From: Kitasatospora setae KM-6054
GTDB taxonomy: Bacteria > Actinomycetota > Actinomycetes > Streptomycetales > Streptomycetaceae
Assembly (NCBI RefSeq): GCF_000269985.1
Contig: NC_016109.1
Coordinates: forward strand, 496,001 to 560,000
Reading direction: 5' to 3'
Length of the DNA stretch: 64,000 nucleotides
Shown: positions 25,207-34,021 of the stretch, one piece after another
Layout: the number at the start of each line of letters is the position of its first letter
How positions within the stretch are numbered: the stretch's first letter is position 1
Program-made: the position numbers and the translations under genes
The notes under the pieces: generated by a model
Database searches by the model: none
What the model saw: only the letters and a program-made list of their open reading frames with translations
Told to the model about the DNA's origin: nothing

Positions 25207-26769
25207 TCAGCTGGTCTGGACGGCGGTGTCGTCGATCACGAAGGAGGTCTGCAGCGAGGCGTCCTCGACCGCGTTGAACTTCACCGTGACGCTCTGCCCG
25301 GCGTAGGCCGACAGGTCGACGCTCTTCTGGGTGTAGCCGGTGGCCGCGTTGACGTTGGAGTGGGTGGCGACCGTGGTGCCGTTGACGGTGACGGTGAGCT
25401 TGTCGTAGACGGTGCTGCCGGTCTCGGCGGTGTCGATGTGCAGCCAGTAGCTGAGGGTGGCCTTGCAGCCGGCCGGGATGGTGACGGTCTGCGAGAGGCT
25501 GTCGGTGTGGGCGGAGCCGTAGCCGTCCAGCCAGGCCTTCCAGGTGCCGCCGTGCGCGGCCTGGCCGGAGGAGTTGTCGACCGCGCCGGAGGAGGCGGTC
25601 CAGGGGCTGGCGGTTCCGGTCTCGAAGCCGGGGTTGCCGAGCAGCTGGGCCGAGGTGCAGCCGGTGCCGCCGCCGCTGGTGACGGTCCAGGTGAAGGAGG
25701 CGGTGCCGGTCTTGTTGGCGGCGTCCTTGGCGGTGACGGTGACGTTGTAGGTGCCGGCGGCGGTGGCGGTGCCGCTGATCAGGCCGGTGGAGGCGTTGAT
25801 CGACAGGCCGGTGGGCAGCCCGGTGGCGGTGTAGCCGAGCGGCGCGGTGCCGCCGCTGGCCTGGATCTGCAGGCTGGCGGCGCCGTTCAGCGCGGTCGAC
25901 TGGTTGCCGGGGCTGGTGACGGTGACGGCGGTGCCGGCCGGCTTGGTCAGCAGGCAGCCGCTGACGTTCAGGTCGATGACCCGGCCGGTGCCCAGGCAGG
26001 TGGTGAACCAGTAGGTCTGCTCGCCGTAGCTCTGGCCCTTGGTGGCGGTCGTGGTGCCGTCCGCGGCGACCTCGCACGGGTTGTTGAGGGTGCACATGGC
26101 GCCGTCGTCGTTGCCGGTGTTGTTGATGCCGACGACCTTGCGGCTGGCCGCGTCGACGATCGGCGACCCGGAGGTGCCGTGCGTGGTGTTGCAGCCCGCG
26201 CTGTAGCGCAGCGAGTCGCGCCAGGTCCACTGGTCCTCGCGCAGGGTTCCGACGAACCCGTTGACGGAGCAGTTCCAGACCTGCTTCCAGTACGAGGAGG
26301 GTATGTACATGGCGGAGCCGTCGACCGGGTGGGTGTCGCTGATGGTCAGCGCGGTCGCGCCGTACTTGGAGGTGACGGCCGCGAAGGTGTCGGTGAGCTG
26401 GTAGAGCGCGACGTCGGTGCCGGTCATCGTCGCGTACAGCACCTTGTCGGCCTGGACGGTGCCGAGCGAGTTCCCGGCGGAGTCCAGCAGGGTGCCGCTG
26501 CGGCTGGCGCTGGTGTTCTGGATGACCTGGCCGGCCGTCGGCATGGTCGGCAGGCAGTGGCCGTTGGTGAGCATCATGGCCCGGTCGGTGTCGACCGAGC
26601 TCGGGTAGCGGACCAGCGAGGCGGAGCAGTTGCTCAGCGCGATGGTGGAGGTCAGGTCACCTGCCTGGACGGCCTGCGCGGGGGTGGCACCGAGGGTCAG
26701 GGCGCCCGCGACGACCGCGCCCGCGCCGAGTGCGGCGGCGGACCTCCTGGCGGCGAGTCTCTTGAACAT
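25207..26769 (-). CDS. Secreted trypsin-like serine protease with Ig-like and C-terminal beta domains
   Basis: A 520-residue exported protease. Signal peptide 1-33 (RR-containing n-region, ending TPAQA). Catalytic triad: His71 in LTNGHC, Asp119 in [11 protein letters not shown], Ser200 in HGTSGSPIV. After the protease domain (to about residue 275) come a He_PIG-type Ig-like domain (LTVTSP...; key [19 protein letters not shown]) and a C-terminal jelly-roll-like domain ([10 protein letters not shown] ... [17 protein letters not shown]) often found in secreted streptomycete hydrolases. ATG at 26769 with AAGGAG five bases before. Extracellular protein turnover is the likely role. Confidence 0.9.
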   Translation of the reverse strand: MFKRLAARRSAAALGAGAVVAGALTLGATPAQAVQAGDLTSTIALSNCSASLVRYPSSVDTDRAMMLTNGHCLPTMPTAGQVIQNTSASRSGTLLDSAGNSLGTVQADKVLYATMTGTDVALYQLTDTFAAVTSKYGATALTISDTHPVDGSAMYIPSSYWKQVWNCSVNGFVGTLREDQWTWRDSLRYSAGCNTTHGTSGSPIVDAASRKVVGINNTGNDDGAMCTLNNPCEVAADGTTTATKGQSYGEQTYWFTTCLGTGRVIDLNVSGCLLTKPAGTAVTVTSPGNQSTALNGAASLQIQASGGTAPLGYTATGLPTGLSINASTGLISGTATAAGTYNVTVTAKDAANKTGTASFTWTVTSGGGTGCTSAQLLGNPGFETGTASPWTASSGAVDNSSGQAAHGGTWKAWLDGYGSAHTDSLSQTVTIPAGCKATLSYWLHIDTAETGSTVYDKLTVTVNGTTVATHSNVNAATGYTQKSVDLSAYAGQSVTVKFNAVEDASLQTSFVIDDTAVQTS

Positions 26770-27203
26770 GGCTCTCCTTGTGGGGGATTGCGAGCGTACG
26801 ACCGGTCGGCGCACGCCCGCGCCGGACGAAAATGCCATGGCCACTTCAATCTGGTCAACAGTGCCGACGGAACTCGCGGACGGATCGCTCCGGCCCGGAC
26901 GCCCTCCTGATTCCCCGTCAACCCCCGTCCGTTCGAACACCGTTCCGCCGGAGACGATCCGCGACGACCCGGGGCGGCGCGCAGCGCACCGCCGGTCGGG
27001 TGATCGTGCTGGGCCGCACGGGTGGCCGGGGCGGGTTCGGGCCGGAGCGCGCGCGGCGGCGGTGGAGAGTTCGTATCGGCCGACCCGCCGGACGGCGCGT
27101 CCGCGGGGGTGCGACAACGCCCCGACCGCGCCGCCGGCACGAACCCGAATCACCGGCACCGCCCTACCCGGGGCGGCGCCCCATGAGGAACCAAGGAGTC
27201 GAC
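26770..27203. other. Divergent promoter region, protease/chaplin
   Basis: No gene supported. Both promoters must lie here. On the minus strand TTGACC about 90 bases before the protease start is a candidate -35, without a convincing -10. Confidence 0.4.
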
Positions 27204-27446
27204 ATGTCCCGCACCCGCAAGTACTTCGCCGTCGTCGCGCTGGCCGCCACCGCCGTCCTCGGCACCGCCGGAATGGCCTCCGCGTCCGCCGGTGCCCAGG
27301 GCGTGGCCGTCGGTTCGCCCGGCGTCCTCTCCGGCAACCTGATCCAGATCCCCGTGCACATCCCGGTCAACGTGTGCGGCAACAGCGTCGGCGTGATCAG
27401 CGCGCTGAACCCGGCGTTCGGCAACTCCTGCGCCAACATCGGCTGA
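27204..27446 (+). CDS. Short chaplin (aerial-hypha surface protein)
   Basis: Secreted hydrophobic amyloid-forming protein that coats aerial structures of streptomycetes. The 80-residue precursor has a signal peptide ([20 protein letters not shown], cleaved near ASA at about 27) and one chaplin domain with the signature [20 protein letters not shown] and the partner Cys in FGNSCANIG, which form the domain's disulfide. ATG at 27204 after AAGGAG. One domain and no sorting signal make it a short chaplin of the ChpE-H class; presence of both Cys speaks against ChpE. Confidence 0.95.
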   Translation: MSRTRKYFAVVALAATAVLGTAGMASASAGAQGVAVGSPGVLSGNLIQIPVHIPVNVCGNSVGVISALNPAFGNSCANIG

Positions 27447-27510
27447 CCGGACCACCGTTGACGGGCCCGCGCGGACGCACCGACGCGCCGGCGGCCCGTC
27501 CGCAGGACGC

Positions 27511-27538
27511 GGGCCCCTCCCGTTCCCGGGAGGGGCCC
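27511..27538. terminator. Bidirectional terminator, 12-bp perfect stem
   Basis: GGGCCCCTCCCG, loop TTCC, CGGGAGGGGCCC, between the convergent chaplin and hydrolase genes. Confidence 0.8.
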
Positions 27539-27560
27539 GTACGCGTGGGGCGAGGCGGCG

Positions 27561-28370
27561 TCAGCGCGCCGGCTCGCTGGCGAACTCCGCCTCCTCCAGC
27601 AGCAGTTCGGCCAGCTGCTCCGGCGCGGTGACCATGCAGTCGTGACCGCTGCGCAGCTCCCGCACCCGGGACGGGGCGCCGTTGGGCTGGCGGGCGGGGA
27701 CGGGACGGCGGACGGCGCCGGGCGGCAGGGCGCCGACGCAGTGGATGTGCGTGCGGGGGACGGCCGCCGCGGCCGGGTTGGCCAGGCCGACCGGCTGGCG
27801 GAAGCAGCGCGCCGACTCGTCCGAGAGCAGGGTGCGCAGCCAGGCCGCGTCCGCCGGGTCGGTGACCCCGAACAGGCCGACGGGCGCGGGCTGTTCGGGC
27901 AGCGGCGGGATCCGCCAGGGGGTGCCGGTGGTGGCGGCGAGTTCGAGCAGGTGCCGGGTCGCGGGCATGACGTCGAGCACGCTCTCGCCGTCGACCGGGA
28001 CCATGGCGTCGAGGTAGACCAGCGCGGCGAGCCGCTCCGGAACGCGGTCGGCCACCGCCGAGACCACCATGCCCGCGTAGCTGTGGCCGACCAGCACCAC
28101 GTCGGTGAGGTCCTCGTCGAGCAGCAGGCCGACGACGTCGGCGGTGTGGGTGTCGAGGCCCACCTCCGGGCCGAGCAGGTGGGCCCGCTCGCCGTGGCCG
28201 GTGAGCGAGGGGGCGAGCACCCGGTGCCCGGCCCGGGCCAGCAGGGGCGCCACGCGCTCCCAGACGCGCCCGCTGTGCCAGGCTCCGTGGACCAGGACGT
28301 AGGTCGCCGCTCGCGAAGTGGCGCTGGCAGTGGTGGTGGTGCCGGTGGTGGTACCGGTGTCGATGGTCAT
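27561..28370 (-). CDS. Alpha/beta hydrolase of the HxlR-linked type
   Basis: A 269-residue alpha/beta hydrolase close to esterases with the start AATYVLVHGAWHSGRVWE. It has the nucleophile elbow VGHSYAGMV, a cap region rich in Leu/Ala, and the catalytic His in LRSGHDCMVTAP. ATG at 28370. A Thr-rich leader (TTTGTTTT) precedes the fold. Divergent from an HxlR regulator whose palindromic site overlaps the promoters, so it is probably switched on by a reactive electrophile or oxidant; substrate unknown. Confidence 0.85.
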   Translation of the reverse strand: MTIDTGTTTGTTTTASATSRAATYVLVHGAWHSGRVWERVAPLLARAGHRVLAPSLTGHGERAHLLGPEVGLDTHTADVVGLLLDEDLTDVVLVGHSYAGMVVSAVADRVPERLAALVYLDAMVPVDGESVLDVMPATRHLLELAATTGTPWRIPPLPEQPAPVGLFGVTDPADAAWLRTLLSDESARCFRQPVGLANPAAAAVPRTHIHCVGALPPGAVRRPVPARQPNGAPSRVRELRSGHDCMVTAPEQLAELLLEEAEFASEPAR

Positions 28371-28392
28371 GGCACAGGACGCTAGTGAGCCC

Positions 28393-28414
28393 ACGGGTAC
28401 CTCCGGGTACCCGT
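28393..28414. promoter_or_regulatory. HxlR-type operator
   Basis: ACGGGTACC, four bases, GGTACCCGT: perfect 9-base arms with two GTAC cores, 20 bases from the hxlR start and 23 from the hydrolase start. GTAC-containing palindromes are known HxlR-family sites. Confidence 0.65.
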
Positions 28415-28433
28415 GCTTGCTACCCTCCGGCCC

Positions 28434-28862
28434 ATGCGCGACTCCGCGGGAGACGTCTTCCTCGCCGACTGCCCGGCCCGGCTGGCCATCGAGATCGTCA
28501 CCGGCAAGTGGGCGGCCGTGGTGCTGTTCGCCCTCAGCCGCGGCCCGTGCCGGCACGGCGAACTCGTCGACCTGATCGGCGGCGTCTCGCGCAAGGTCCT
28601 CACCCAGACGCTGCGCCGCCTGCAGGGCTACGGCCTGGTCGAACGCCACCCGCCCGCCGGGGCTCCGCCCCGGGTCGAGTACGCCCTGACCGAGCTCGGC
28701 CTGACCCTGGTCGGACCGATCGCCGCCCTGACCGACTGGGCGCGGACGCACGGGGCGGCCGTCGCCGACTTCCAGGAGGAGACCGAACGGGAGGAGACCG
28801 GACGGGAGGAAGCCGAACAGGGGGAGGCCGAGCTCGGAGGCGGGGTCACCCGGCCGCGGTGA
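28434..28862 (+). CDS. HxlR-family transcriptional regulator
   Basis: A 142-residue winged-helix regulator. Family signatures are CPARLAIEIVTGKWAAVVLF, RHGELVDLIGGVSRKVLTQT (recognition helix) and GYGLVERHP. The single Cys near residue 13 and Cys at CRHG may act as redox sensors, as in related HxlR proteins. The tail is Glu-rich with repeats (EETEREETGREEAEQGEAE). ATG at 28434. Divergent from its likely target, the alpha/beta hydrolase. Its 3' end overlaps the convergent monooxygenase gene by 17 bases. Confidence 0.9.
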   Translation: MRDSAGDVFLADCPARLAIEIVTGKWAAVVLFALSRGPCRHGELVDLIGGVSRKVLTQTLRRLQGYGLVERHPPAGAPPRVEYALTELGLTLVGPIAALTDWARTHGAAVADFQEETEREETGREEAEQGEAELGGGVTRPR

Positions 28863-29139
28863 ACACGTGCTCGGCGGGCGGGCCGAGCAGGAGGCCGGGG
28901 CCGGCGGCGAGGGCCTCGGTGAGGTGCGGGCTGGCGAGGTGGGCGTCGAAGGCGGCGCGGTCCTCCCACTCCTCGAAGACCAGCCAGGCGCTCGGATCCT
29001 CGGGGTGGACGTACGCCTGGTAGCTGATGTTGCCGGCCTCGGCCCGCGAGGGGGCGACCAGCGACAACGCCTGCGCACGGACCTGCTGTTCGGCGCCGGG
29101 GGCGGCCTTGAGCAGGGCGATCACGGTGACCTTGGACAT
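28846..29139 (-). CDS. Antibiotic-biosynthesis-monooxygenase (ABM) domain protein
   Basis: A 97-residue ferredoxin-like ABM-fold protein (quinol monooxygenase YgiN type), usually dimeric. It reads VTVIALLKAAPGAEQQV, then SRAEAGNISYQAYVHPEDP and FEEWEDRAAFDAHLASPH, the classic family order. ATG at 29139. Tail-to-tail overlap with hxlR means mutual antisense at the ends. A role in quinone or electrophile detoxification together with the neighbouring hydrolase is plausible but inferred. Confidence 0.85.
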   Translation of the reverse strand: MSKVTVIALLKAAPGAEQQVRAQALSLVAPSRAEAGNISYQAYVHPEDPSAWLVFEEWEDRAAFDAHLASPHLTEALAAGPGLLLGPPAEHVFTAAG

Positions 29140-29422
29140 GGTGGGGAACCGCTCCGTTCGACGCGGGCTTCCGGGCGCTGCGAGTCTACGTGCGGCCGCC
29201 GACAACTCCCGCCCGGCGGCGGCGCGTTGGGCCCCGGCATCGGCGCCCGACATCGACACCAGGCCGGGCCAGTACACGAACTCCTCGTCGCGGTGGCGGA
29301 CTTCGGCGGGGCCCGGTCGCCGGCGAGAGAACGGGCGACCGGCCGGCCGCGGGGCGGCGGGCACGGGATCGACACACATCGAGTCCGTTCGTGGCCGGTG
29401 TCGTTCGCTAACATGCGCATCC

Positions 29423-31210
29423 ATGACAACGCATGGGGGGACCGGCGGGTCGGGGTTCGACCTGGCCGGTAGCGGGGCCGAGCCGCTGGCGGCGGAGGAT
29501 CCGCGGGCGATCGGGCCGGTGCCGCTGCTGGGGCGGCTCGGGGCGGGCGGCATGGGCCGGGTGTACCTCGGGGTGGTCGGGGACCGGTACGCGGCGGTGA
29601 AGCAGGTGCTGCCGCAGTTCGTCGAGGACCCGGACTACCGCCGGCACTTCGGCCACGAGCTCGACAACCTGGCACGGCTGCCGGAGGAGGCCACCGCGCC
29701 GCTGCTCGCCGCCGACCGCGAGGCGCGGCCGCCGTGGCTGGCCACCGCGTACGTGCCCGGCCTGACCCTGGACCGGGTGCTCGCCGTGCACGGCGGGCCG
29801 CTGGACACGGCGCGGGTGTGGCTGCTGCTGCGCGAGACGGCGGCCAGCCTGCGGGCGGTGCACGCGCTGGACATGATCCACCGGGACCTGAAGCCCTCGA
29901 ACGTCATGCTGACCGCCCGCGGCGCCACCCTGATCGACTTCGGCATCGCCCGGGCCGCCGACCAGAGCCGGCTCACCCGGACCGGCATGGTGCTCGGTAC
30001 GCCCGCCTACATGGCGCCCGAACAGGCCAACGGCGACCGCGAGTTCACCTCCGCCGTGGACGTCTTCGCGCTCGGCGCGCTGCTGGCCTACGCCGCCACC
30101 GGGCGGCCGCCGTTCGGCGAGGGCTCGGGGGTGGACATGCTCTACCGGGTCATCCACACCGAGCCCGACCTGGACGCGCTGCGCGAGCTCTCCCCCGTCC
30201 TCGCCGAGACCGTCGCGGCCTGCCTGGACAAGAACCCGGCCGGCCGGCCGAGCGCCGACCGCCTGGTCCGGCTCGCCGCCCAGCACGGCCCGGCGCCCGC
30301 CGAGCGGGCCGGCTGGCCCGAGCCGGTGCTGGGCACCCTGCTGGCCAGGTCGGCCTTCGCCGAGCAGCCCGCCCCGGCGGCCGACCCGGCAGCGGACGGC
30401 GCGGCCGAACCGCTCCCGCCGGACGGGGCGCCGACGAAGGTCCTGCGGGTCACCGGCCCGCCGCCGGAGCCCGGGCGCCGCTGGCACCGGCGGCTCGTCC
30501 CGTTCGTCGTCCCGGTGCTGCTGGTCGCCGGCGGGACCGCCGCCGTGCAACTGCTGCCGTTCGGCGGGCCGCCCCAGCAGTCGCAGGGCCAGGGACAGGG
30601 CCAGGGACAGGGCCAGGACGCGTCGTCGCCCGGCCTGGCCGGGACACCGGGCGGGACGCCGGGCGGCGGGGCGGCGTCCGGCCCGACGCCGGCCGCCGAT
30701 CCGGACCGGAGCCCGAACCAGGACCAGGGCCCGACGCCGTCCACCCCGCCGACCGACTCCCCGGCGCAGAGCAGCGCCGACCCGGACCGGAAGTCGACAC
30801 CGTCCGCGCCGAAGTCGACGGCCCCGGCGGCGAAGCCGACCACTCCCCCGGCGAACCCGGCGAACCCGGTGAACCCGGCGACCCCCGCGAAGTCGTCGGC
30901 CCCGGCGCGGGCGTACGGTCCGCGCTGCGTGTTCACCACCGCGGCGAGCTGCACCAGCGACGACCCGACGGTGGAGCTGACCTCGTCCGGCGGGTGGACG
31001 GACTGCACGTTCACCTTCACCACCGACTGGGGCGACGGCAACACCACCTACACCGACACCAACGGCACCGGCTCCGCCGACGTGCGCAAGACGTACGCCA
31101 CGCACCGCTACGCCGCGCCCGGCACCTACCGGATCAACGTCCGGGCGGTCACCGACTCCGGTTTCTGCCTGGCGACGGGGGCGAGCCTGACCTTCACCCT
31201 CACTCCCTGA
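29423..31210 (+). CDS. Membrane Ser/Thr kinase with extracellular PKD-like domain
   Basis: A 595-residue receptor-type Hanks kinase. Kinase domain residues 35-300: GAGGMGRVY loop, Lys60 in AAVKQV, catalytic HRDLKPSN (Asp155), DFG (172-174) and GTPAYMAPEQ. One membrane helix near 357-380 (LVPFVVPVLLVAGG). Outside follow a GQGQGQ run, a long Pro/Ser/Thr/Ala-rich stalk and a C-terminal PKD-like beta domain (TDWGDGNTTYTDTNGTG, HRYAAPGTYRINV) with paired Cys. ATG at 29423 has no ribosome site; initiation may be leaderless. The 3' end overlaps the convergent desulfurase gene by 11 bases. Confidence 0.9.
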   Translation: MTTHGGTGGSGFDLAGSGAEPLAAEDPRAIGPVPLLGRLGAGGMGRVYLGVVGDRYAAVKQVLPQFVEDPDYRRHFGHELDNLARLPEEATAPLLAADREARPPWLATAYVPGLTLDRVLAVHGGPLDTARVWLLLRETAASLRAVHALDMIHRDLKPSNVMLTARGATLIDFGIARAADQSRLTRTGMVLGTPAYMAPEQANGDREFTSAVDVFALGALLAYAATGRPPFGEGSGVDMLYRVIHTEPDLDALRELSPVLAETVAACLDKNPAGRPSADRLVRLAAQHGPAPAERAGWPEPVLGTLLARSAFAEQPAPAADPAADGAAEPLPPDGAPTKVLRVTGPPPEPGRRWHRRLVPFVVPVLLVAGGTAAVQLLPFGGPPQQSQGQGQGQGQGQDASSPGLAGTPGGTPGGGAASGPTPAADPDRSPNQDQGPTPSTPPTDSPAQSSADPDRKSTPSAPKSTAPAAKPTTPPANPANPVNPATPAKSSAPARAYGPRCVFTTAASCTSDDPTVELTSSGGWTDCTFTFTTDWGDGNTTYTDTNGTGSADVRKTYATHRYAAPGTYRINVRAVTDSGFCLATGASLTFTLTP

Positions 31211-32612
31211 GCGGTTCCTCCCCGGCGGCGATCCGGTGCAGGGCGGCGGCCAGCCGGTCGACTTCCTGGTGGTTGTTGTAGAGCGCCGGCGAGGCGCGCA
31301 CGGCGGCGGTCAACCCGTAGGCGGCGAGGGCGGGTTGGGCGCAGTGGTGGCCGGCCCGGACGGCGATGCCGAGCCGGTCGAGGGCGTGGGCGACGTCGAG
31401 CGGGTCGGTGCCGTCGAGGACGAAGGTGAGGACGCCGATCCGGCCGGGCGGGCCGCCGACCAGGCGCAGGCCGGGGACGGCGGCCAGCGCGGTGGCGGCG
31501 TGGGCGGTGAGGCGTTCCTCGTGGGCGGTGGCGGCGGCGCGGTCGAGGCCGCGGAGGTAGCGCAGCGCGGCGGCGAGTCCGGCGGCGCCGGAGATGTGGC
31601 CGGTGCCGGCCTCCAGCCGGTGCGGCAGCGGCGCGTAGGTGGTGCGGTCGAAGCCGACCGATTCGATCATGTTGCCGCCGCCCTGCCAGGGTGGCATGGC
31701 CTCCAGCAGCGGGCGCTTGCCGTAGAGGACGCCGATGCCGGTCGGGGCGAAGACCTTGTGGCCGGAGAAGGCGTAGAAGTCGACGTCCGACTCGGTGACG
31801 TCGACCGGGAAGTGGCTGACCGCCTGGGCGCCGTCGACCAGGACGACGGCGCCGTGGCGGTGGGCGAGGGCGGTCATCTCGGCGACCGGCGGGACGGTGC
31901 CCAGCACGTTGGAGGCGTGGGTGAGGGCGACCAGCCGGGTGCGCGGGCCGAGCAGGTCGCGGTAGGCGTCCTGGTCGATCCGGCCGTCGGGGAGCAGCGG
32001 GACGGGGCGGACCCGGGCCCGGCGTTCGGCGGCGATCAGCTGCCAGGGCACCAGGTTGGAGTGGTGCTCGGCGGCGGTGACCAGGATCTCGTCGCCGGTG
32101 CCGAGGTTGGCCCGGCCCCAGGACTGGGCGACCAGGTTGACCGCCTCGGTGGTGCCCCGGACGAACACCACCTGGGCCGGGTCGGGCGCGCCGAGCAGCC
32201 GGGCGGCCTCCGCCCGACCGTCCTCGTACGCCTCGGTGGCCTCCCGGGCCAGGGTGTGCGCGCCGCGGTGGACGTTGGAGGCGCCGGCCGTGCAGTACCG
32301 GGCGACGGCCTCGGCGACCTGCCGGGGCTTGAGCGTGGTGGCGCCGTTGTCGAGCCAGGCCAGCGGGTGCCCGTTGACCTCGCGGTGCAGCTGCGGGAAG
32401 TCGCGCCGGACCGCCTCGACGTCGAAGAGGAGGGCGGACGGGGCGACGGCGGGAGCGGGGACGACGGCCGGGGCGGCGGGGAGCCAGTAGCGGGTGCCGG
32501 GTTCGGCGTGCGCGAGCGCGGCGGGCACCGGCACGCCGTACGGGCCGGGGCCGGAGCCGGGGCCTGGGTGGCGGTGGGGGCGGAGCGCGGCGGGGGTGTC
32601 AGGAGTAGTCAT
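31200..32612 (-). CDS. SufS-type cysteine desulfurase, probable encapsulin cargo
   Basis: PLP enzyme releasing sulfur from cysteine as an enzyme persulfide. The 470-residue protein has an extra N-terminal region of about 60 residues rich in Pro, Ala and Gly (PHRHPGPGSGPGPYGVPVP), then the class V aminotransferase fold: the AEHHSN motif, PLP lysine Lys286 in FSGHKVF and the catalytic Cys424 in AGHHCAQP. The disordered tail is what cargo-loading domains of family 2 encapsulin desulfurases look like. Its ATG overlaps the shell gene by 14 bases, so the two are co-translated. The SufS core seems complete and no SUF cluster is nearby. Confidence 0.9.
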   Translation of the reverse strand: MTTPDTPAALRPHRHPGPGSGPGPYGVPVPAALAHAEPGTRYWLPAAPAVVPAPAVAPSALLFDVEAVRRDFPQLHREVNGHPLAWLDNGATTLKPRQVAEAVARYCTAGASNVHRGAHTLAREATEAYEDGRAEAARLLGAPDPAQVVFVRGTTEAVNLVAQSWGRANLGTGDEILVTAAEHHSNLVPWQLIAAERRARVRPVPLLPDGRIDQDAYRDLLGPRTRLVALTHASNVLGTVPPVAEMTALAHRHGAVVLVDGAQAVSHFPVDVTESDVDFYAFSGHKVFAPTGIGVLYGKRPLLEAMPPWQGGGNMIESVGFDRTTYAPLPHRLEAGTGHISGAAGLAAALRYLRGLDRAAATAHEERLTAHAATALAAVPGLRLVGGPPGRIGVLTFVLDGTDPLDVAHALDRLGIAVRAGHHCAQPALAAYGLTAAVRASPALYNNHQEVDRLAAALHRIAAGEEPLRE

Positions 32613-33822
32613 GGTAGTGCGCCACCTCGACGTCCTGGAGCACCGCGATCGCGTCGTCGACCAGCGCCGCGACGGAGAAGTAGCCGGTCACCAGGTAGGA
32701 GGTGATGGCCTGCCGGTCGACGCCCATCGGGCGGACCGAGAGGCCGGGCTCGGCCTCGTCGGGGACCTTGGCGGGGCGCAGGCCGACCACGCCCTGCCGG
32801 TCCTCGCCGACCCGCATCAGCAGGATGTTGGTGGTGCCGGGCGCGGAGTCGGCGGTGCCGCGCAGGTCGAGCGTGTCGGAAGGCAGCAGCGGGACGCCGC
32901 GCCAGGTCAGGAAGGGGCTGCCGAAGAGTTCGACGATCTGCGGGGGCACGCCGCGGCGGGTGCACTCGCGGCCGAACGCGGCGATGGCGCGGGGGTGGGC
33001 GAGGAAGAAGGCGGGCTGCTTCCAGACCCGGGTGTGCACCTTGAGCACGGTCTGCGCGATGCTCAGTTCGTACGCGCGGGGGCTCTCCTCGTAGTCGACG
33101 AAGGTCTCCGGCAGGTAGGGCTCGCCGTGGTGGCCCGAGGTGAGGTCGAGCGGGTGCTCGGGGGCGGTGCGGCCGGCGGCGGTGGCGGCCGCGTCGAAGG
33201 CGTCGAGCCGGGCGCGCAGCGCGGGTTCGCGGTCGGCGAGTTCGAGCAGCATCCGGCGGTCCAGGGTGAGGACGGTGCAGGGGCTGGCGGCGGTGACCCG
33301 GTAGGGCATCGGGCGGCCGGCGGCCCAGGCGGCGGCGTCGAAGTAGTCGCCGTCGCCGAGGACTTCGAGCAGGGCGTCGGCGCCGTGGGCGCCGGTGGCG
33401 CGCTTCTCGGCGCGGCCGTGGGCCAGGACGTGCAGGCGGTCGGCGGGGGCGTCCTGGGCGACGATCGGCTGCCCGGCGGGGATCTCGTGCTCGGTGAAGG
33501 CGTCCGCGAGGGCGGCCAGCACGGGGCCGTCGAGCTGGCTGAGCAGCGGGAGTTCGCGCAGGTCCTCGGCGATCACCCGCCACCGGCCGTCGCCGTCCTG
33601 GTAGCTGCTGACCAGGCCGTCGCCGAGGATGAAGCCGCGCCGGCGGTTGACCCGGTAGACGCCGGCCTCCAACTCGACCCAGGGCAGGGCGCGCAGCAGG
33701 TAGCGCGGGGTGATGCCGAGCATCTGCGGGGCGGTCTTGGTGGTGGTCGCCAGGTTGCGGGCGGCGGAGGTGCTCAGGCTCCGCGGGCCCTGCCGGTGCT
33801 GCTGGTCGGGGCCGGTCGTCAT
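32599..33822 (-). CDS. Family 2B-type encapsulin shell protein with cyclic-nucleotide-binding insert
   Basis: A 407-residue HK97-fold capsid-like protein forming a protein nanocompartment. Residues 1-85 carry the N-arm and LGITPRYLLRALPWVELEAG, common in these shells; 88-210 form a cNMP-binding-like domain (DAPADRLHVLAHGRAEK, GDGDYFDAAAWAAG); 225-407 contain the rest of the HK97 fold (PETFVDYEESPRAYELSIAQ ... TNILLMRVGEDRQGVVGL). The insert defines family 2B; family 2A lacks it. ATG at 33822, with GAGGG just upstream. The overlapping desulfurase gene is the evident cargo. Whether the insert binds a nucleotide is unknown; the canonical phosphate-binding Arg was not evident. Confidence 0.9.
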   Translation of the reverse strand: MTTGPDQQHRQGPRSLSTSAARNLATTTKTAPQMLGITPRYLLRALPWVELEAGVYRVNRRRGFILGDGLVSSYQDGDGRWRVIAEDLRELPLLSQLDGPVLAALADAFTEHEIPAGQPIVAQDAPADRLHVLAHGRAEKRATGAHGADALLEVLGDGDYFDAAAWAAGRPMPYRVTAASPCTVLTLDRRMLLELADREPALRARLDAFDAAATAAGRTAPEHPLDLTSGHHGEPYLPETFVDYEESPRAYELSIAQTVLKVHTRVWKQPAFFLAHPRAIAAFGRECTRRGVPPQIVELFGSPFLTWRGVPLLPSDTLDLRGTADSAPGTTNILLMRVGEDRQGVVGLRPAKVPDEAEPGLSVRPMGVDRQAITSYLVTGYFSVAALVDDAIAVLQDVEVAHYHDYS

Positions 33823-33839
33823 GCTGGCCCTCGTCTTCC

Positions 33840-33894
33840 GTGCGGGTCGCGTGCGGGTCGCGTGCGGGTCGCGTGCGGCTTGCCTGCGGGTTCC
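33840..33894. repeat. Five 11-bp direct repeats upstream of the shell gene
   Basis: Units at 33840, 33851 and 33862 are identical (GTGCGGGTCGC); 33873 (GTGCGGCTTGC) and 33884 (CTGCGGGTTCC) are degenerate. They lie 18-72 bases before the shell start, so inside the 5' leader or promoter. An 11-bp period equals one DNA helix turn. Confidence 0.7.
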
Positions 33895-34021
33895 GTCCGG
33901 GGCCGCGCCGGGGTGTCCGGCGGCCGCTTTCGTCCGTACCGGTTGTATCGGCGCGACGGAGCACGGCGGCGCAGCACCGAACAGGTGAACTCCCTTGTCC
34001 AAAAAGACTTCTGACGGTGCG

